DNA of 64,000 nucleotides from Pisolithus tinctorius (taxonomy: Eukaryota > Basidiomycota > Agaricomycetes > Boletales > Pisolithaceae), in NCBI GenBank assembly GCA_024663395.1, contig JANFAH010000028.1:372001-436000 (forward strand), written 5' to 3'. Position numbers and translations under genes: made by a program. This document shows positions 59,944-64,000 of the stretch, in pieces. How positions within the stretch are numbered: position 1 is the stretch's first letter; each line of letters starts with the position of its first letter. The notes under the pieces are model-generated. The model made no database searches. It was not told where the DNA came from and worked only from the letters and a program-made list of their open reading frames with translations.

Positions 59944-61059
59944 ATGGACAAACTCGCTCAGGCCCGTGCTGAGTTAGCACGACTGCAATCTACCGAGCGG
60001 ATGCTTTTCAAAGACCTCCTAGCTGTCCGCGTGGCTGTTGAGACCCAGAGTCGTAACATCAGCGAACTGGTCAACGCTCAACCCTCTCAGATCAATCGTC
60101 TTCCTGTCGAGCTCCTCTTAAAGACGTTCAGCTTCCTGCTGGCGCGCGGCGACGAAGACCCATATATATTCTTTCATTGCTTGCCCATGTGGAGGAATGA
60201 TTTAGCTGGGGTTTCGAGACTCTGGAAAGATTTAGTCCTCGATACTCCCAGTTTCTGGTGTGATATTGGATTGATCTATGAATCCAACTCGAATTTGTTG
60301 ATGACGCAGCTGAAGAGGAGCCGTGAATATCCTCTTGATATCACGATTCTAGACCCATGTGATCTGGATGTATTATTGAACATTCTGATCCCCAGCACAA
60401 ATTGCTGGCGCAGCCTGCACGTAGGATGTCCTAAACCGAGAGACCTGGACACTATCAGGTACAAGTTCTGTCGTCTGGAATTTCCATGCCTCGAAGATGT
60501 TTCTGTGGAAGATCATCAACGGTGTGTCTCATTCATACGCGCCCCTGCTGTCAGGCGTCGGGTTATAAGACAGGTGGACGTGTTCAAGCATCTCGCGACA
60601 CTTAGTCCCACTCTGACGACACTCCGCCTGTCGATCAAGGGCGAAGGAGATATTCATGATCAGTCATTCTTCAAACGTATCCCCACCCAATCGTTAACTA
60701 TGCTCACATTCACTTGCCGCGACCGTTGGGTTCTGAAGCCAAACAGTCTCCACTTCCCGCTTCTCGAAAGGCTTGTGATGGATACTGTAAATCTGCACGA
60801 TTTCATGAATGCCATTGTAACGCCCAAGCTCCAGCATTTTGACTATTGTCATCCCCGTGGCTCTATCATTGGTCCATTTGGATTAAAATTTAGCCATGTC
60901 CCCTATCTTACTCTCAACTCCACGGATAAGGATGATTTTTCTGGCATGGAAGATCCCTCAGAAGCACACATGCTCTGCGAGGCTTTCCCTGGAGTGCGTC
61001 ATGCAATCTTGCATGTGAATGACATAGACCCCTTGTTCATCGCTATCTCCTTCCGATGA
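59944..61059 (+). CDS. F-box protein with late frameshift (reading resumes to 61,420)
   Basis: Single long exon. Residues 1-45 form a coiled coil (AQARAELARLQSTERMLFKD), followed by the F-box INRLPVELLLKTFSFLLARG and LAGVSRLWKDLVLDTPSFWC, then LRR-like repeats typical of Agaricomycete F-box proteins, which pick substrates for SCF ubiquitin ligases. The frame stops at 61,057-61,059 (ISFR-stop). Dropping one T at about 61,051 lets it run on as ISSDDLGSQTPVDSWESLEQ, then LSLIVHCNDRYWKVDTLAEW, to a stop near 61,420, at the very edge of the satellite array. That extension reads like the next repeat of the same family. So the gene is either truncated by a one-base insertion, or this is a sequence error. 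Confidence 0.65.
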   Translation: MDKLAQARAELARLQSTERMLFKDLLAVRVAVETQSRNISELVNAQPSQINRLPVELLLKTFSFLLARGDEDPYIFFHCLPMWRNDLAGVSRLWKDLVLDTPSFWCDIGLIYESNSNLLMTQLKRSREYPLDITILDPCDLDVLLNILIPSTNCWRSLHVGCPKPRDLDTIRYKFCRLEFPCLEDVSVEDHQRCVSFIRAPAVRRRVIRQVDVFKHLATLSPTLTTLRLSIKGEGDIHDQSFFKRIPTQSLTMLTFTCRDRWVLKPNSLHFPLLERLVMDTVNLHDFMNAIVTPKLQHFDYCHPRGSIIGPFGLKFSHVPYLTLNSTDKDDFSGMEDPSEAHMLCEAFPGVRHAILHVNDIDPLFIAISFR

Positions 61060-61439
61060 CCTGGGATCGCAAACCCCAGTAGACAGCTGGGAGAGCCTCG
61101 AACAATTGTCGTTAATTGTCCATTGTAATGATAGGTATTGGAAAGTCGACACTCTTGCCGAATGGCTCACAAAACGCCAGAAATTGGGGCCACCATCACC
61201 ACATGTGCAGTTAGTAGGTTCGCAAACTAACAATTTGGAGATGGAACCATTTTCCCGCATATATAGTAAGTGGCTTGTTTGTTTTTGGGGATCAACCATG
61301 GGGATTAACGATTGCCAGAGGGTGGGTAACCATGCGGACATGGTCGTTCTGAACAACTGGCAGGGGGTATCACTAGAAAATATGGATGTTTCCTGGCCCC
61401 CGAATGGACACATAATGTAGTCGCACTTAGTCACAACAT

Positions 61440-63430
61440 ATGGGTAGCCTGCGTGCCAAATTACCATTACTGATATAGAACCCGACATGGGCCTGTCAAA
61501 TTAATTAAGCTGTGACACATGAACAGGCCTGAGGGTGCAGAGTGACAGTAACATATGAGTGGGCCCACGAGTCAGCTGTCACAACTTATGGAACGGGCCG
61601 ACAGGGATAAGGATAGCACAACATATAGGGGGGGCCTGTGAAGAGGGGAGATTACTGGTGAACTGTAAGAATATAGACAGGCCCGTTCATGGTACAGTGG
61701 GTGAAGAGATAATACATGGGCAGGCCCATGCGCAAGGGTTTGAATGATGCCACAACATAAGTGCGGGCCCATTTACCATCTGGCGGATGGCGTCACAACA
61801 AATGGGCAGGCCCATCCATCATATCATGGAAATGCCCAATCATATGCCCAGGACCATCTATCATATAGCAGATGGAGTCGCGACAAATAGAGGGGTCCAA
61901 ATATCATACCATGGATGATGCCACATCTGATAGATGGGCCCGTCTGTTGCATGGCAAATAATGTCGAAACAAATGGATGGGCCTGTCAACCATTTCATCA
62001 ATAATGACTCAATGAATTAACGGGCCCGTCCATGGTGTGAATGGAAAGATCACAGCATAAACAAGGGCCTGTCTTTTGTATGATGGATTGCGCCGCATCA
62101 GATGGACAGGCATGTCCAATGGCCCCCTCTGTTGGGGAGTGGGTAATGGTCACACCGCATGGATTGGCCAGCCAATGGTATGATTGCCCAGCTCAAAACA
62201 TGAAAATGGGCCTGGCTGTCAGAATGTGGATCACATCATATCATATGGACAGGTGGGTCGTGAATATTGCGGTTCAGGTCGCATCAAATGAACGGGCCCG
62301 TCCTCCATTGTATAGCTGATGATGCATCACATGGGTGGGCCCATCGATGGTATGATCTGTAAGATCAAAAGATGCAGACGGGCCTGTCCTCCATTGTACA
62401 GCTAATGTTGCACCGCATGGACAGGCCTGTTAATTGTGTGATCTGGAAGATGGAAAGATAAAGGCAGGCCCGTCCACCCAAATGCGGATCACAGCATCGC
62501 ACATTGACGGGCCCATGCAATATGTCATGGATGAGTCGCATCTAATCAAAGGGCCCGTCCCCCATTGCATAGCTAATGTCAAATTACGAGGACGGGCCCA
62601 TCGATGGTATCATGTAGAAGATAAAAAGATGAAGACATGCAAAACCTCTATGGTATATCTACTGATGCATTGTATGGATGGGCCAAATGATGATATGATC
62701 AGCGAGATCAAGAGATGCAGCCAGGCCCGCCTGGAAGAACATGGATCATGCTGAGTCATATGGACGGGCCCATCCACCATGCAGGGGTTCGTGTTGCATC
62801 AAATGAATGGGCCCGTCCACCACTACATAGCTAACGTCACATCAAATGGACAGGCCCATCAACTGTGTGCTCTGTGAGATCAAGAGATAAAGATGGGCCC
62901 GTCTGCCCGCAAGTGGATCACACCATATCACATTGACGGGCCTGTCCAATGTGGCGTGGTCACCTTCGTATCAAATCGAAAGGCCCGTCATCCATTAAAT
63001 ATACTGACGCATGACATGGACAGGCCAAAGGATTGTAGATCATACGATAAAGAGGGGACCATCCGTCAAACGCGGTTTATGGCACATCATGCGGATGGGT
63101 CCAACTGCCATGCAGCTGTACACATTGCATGACATGAACGAGCACGTCTGTCAGAACATAGATGATGCCATATCATACAGACGGGCCAGTGCACCATATC
63201 CTAGCTAAACATGCGGACAGGCCCGTCCATGGGCCCCTGCATCAAGCGTCATGATATAGACAGGCCCATCCAAAATGTCAGGGTTGAGGTCAAATCAAAT
63301 GAACAGGCCTGCCCTCTATTGAATGGAAACTGTCACAACAGAGGGACGGGCCCATCGACGGGATGACTTGCAAGATCGCAACATGAAAATGGGCCTGTCT
63401 GGCCTACCATGGCAGATGCTGCATCGCCAG
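61440..63430 (+). repeat. 42-44 bp satellite array, right copy (about 45 units)
   Basis: Units of about 42-44 bp carrying 'gacgggcccgtcc' or 'acaggcccatc', then 'ccattgcatagctaatg', then 'cacatcaaatg'. Successive 'ggcc' cores lie at 61,937, 61,980, 62,022 and 62,066, and at 62,424, 62,467, 62,508, 62,551 and 62,595. Unlike the left copy it keeps many CpGs. Its inner edge (61,395-61,500) matches the reverse complement of 3,180-3,245 and 3,440-3,550. Plus-strand frames through it (62,041-63,208) are repeat artefacts. Confidence 0.8.
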
Positions 63431-64000
63431 TAAGGACACGACTACCATCTCGTGATCCTTGTCGCATCATCTCAACTGTCCAGAATTTCGTCTGCTGGAT
63501 CAAAAGTTAAAGATAGGGCATCCGATGGATTGTCAACCCAATCACAGCAAAGGGAGATCAATTGTCCCGCAGAAACTGACATCGCAAATCAACGAAGGGC
63601 GGATCTGTCGTGTACGAATATGCGCAATAAATGAGCAGGCAGGTTGATCGCATAAGCTGCCCGGTGATGAGAAAATGAGCGCGCTGTCAGCATCGGGCAG
63701 ATGACGTCACATGGCATGGAGGGAGCTGCCTGCCATACGATGTGCCAACTAATAAATACATTCCGACTAGTACTTTGCATTGAAAAACCATATATTCATG
63801 CCGTTCCGAGTGATCTTAGGCTGCATTGCTTACATTTCATCTGAGGGCGGGTCAAGTAAACGCAACTAAGGTCCAAATATTCTGAATCCTGTATTCAACA
63901 GCAAGCAAATATTTTACTATCAGTTCATAAATCTATTGTACCTCCTGTCTGATAGTAATGTGATGTTAGTTTAATGTGACACAATCCTTCCGCCCTGGAG
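63431..64000. other. No gene recognised at the window end
   Basis: The satellite ends near 63,430. Small overlapping frames at 63,452-63,780 have no recognisable domain. Confidence 0.4.

Noticed and set aside
62041..63208. Plus-strand frames in the right satellite
   Set aside because: Their sequence repeats with the 42-44 bp unit; no domain or intron signals.
1..64000. tRNA, rRNA, CRISPR or bacterial operon features
   Set aside because: None recognised by eye; repeats lack spacer architecture, and gene structures are eukaryotic.

Overview
ORGANISM. The window looks like genomic DNA of a mushroom-forming basidiomycete (Agaricomycetes). Genes are cut by many 45-75 nt GT-AG introns. The families are typical of that class: a Tnp2/CACTA-type transposase, a KDZ-type transposase relic, a membrane-anchored WD40 protein, lineage-type F-box proteins, an HMG-box regulator, Ser/Thr-rich single-pass membrane proteins, and a multi-intron aldehyde dehydrogenase. 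CpG-specific decay points to cytosine methylation. All exon borders were read by eye.

LAYOUT. (1) 1-5.8 kb: a broken partial gene, two minisatellite arrays, a decayed KDZ-type transposase tail and a decayed gene fragment. From 2.46 to 5.88 kb there are only two CpG dinucleotides. (2) 5.8-29.0 kb: a 23.2-kb unit bounded by long inverted arms (left 5,812-8,750, right 27,055-28,996). It holds a Tnp2-type transposase gene (one in-frame stop), a WD40 membrane protein, a small gene usual in such settings, and a large coiled-coil gene split by a young gag-only LTR retroelement (21,472-25,882). The left arm carries a foldback insertion missing from the right arm. (3) 29-34.8 kb: relics, chiefly a full-length, intron-bearing, decayed copy of the splicing factor gene ISY1. 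(4) 34.8-39.6 kb: a long multi-exon gene with an N-terminal Zn2Cys6 cluster and a C-terminal segment resembling an AlkB-like 2-oxoglutarate dioxygenase fold. A CpG-decayed copy of one of its exons lies at 5.5-5.84 kb. (5) 39.6-41.6 kb: relics, including a possible hAT tail and a perfect hairpin. (6) 41.7-48.7 kb: a tandemly duplicated pair of Ser/Thr-rich single-pass membrane protein genes (A1-B1-A2-B2). (7) 49.6-51.4 kb: an HMG-box transcription factor gene. (8) 53.5-61.4 kb: an F-box pseudogene, an intact aldehyde dehydrogenase gene, and an F-box gene with a late frameshift. (9) 61.4-63.4 kb: a 42-44 bp satellite array, related and inverted relative to the array at 2.5-3.56 kb.

HOW IT FITS TOGETHER. 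The right half (41-61 kb) reads as ordinary host gene space. The left half is a nest of mobile DNA of different ages: old CpG-stripped DNA, then the inverted-arm unit with its transposase and passengers, then the foldback insert and the gag-only retroelement inside it. The most unusual items are the inverted-arm unit, the CpG-only divergence of its outer arms, the decayed ISY1 copy, and the gag-only element whose pol region is replaced by an array of about 155-bp repeats.
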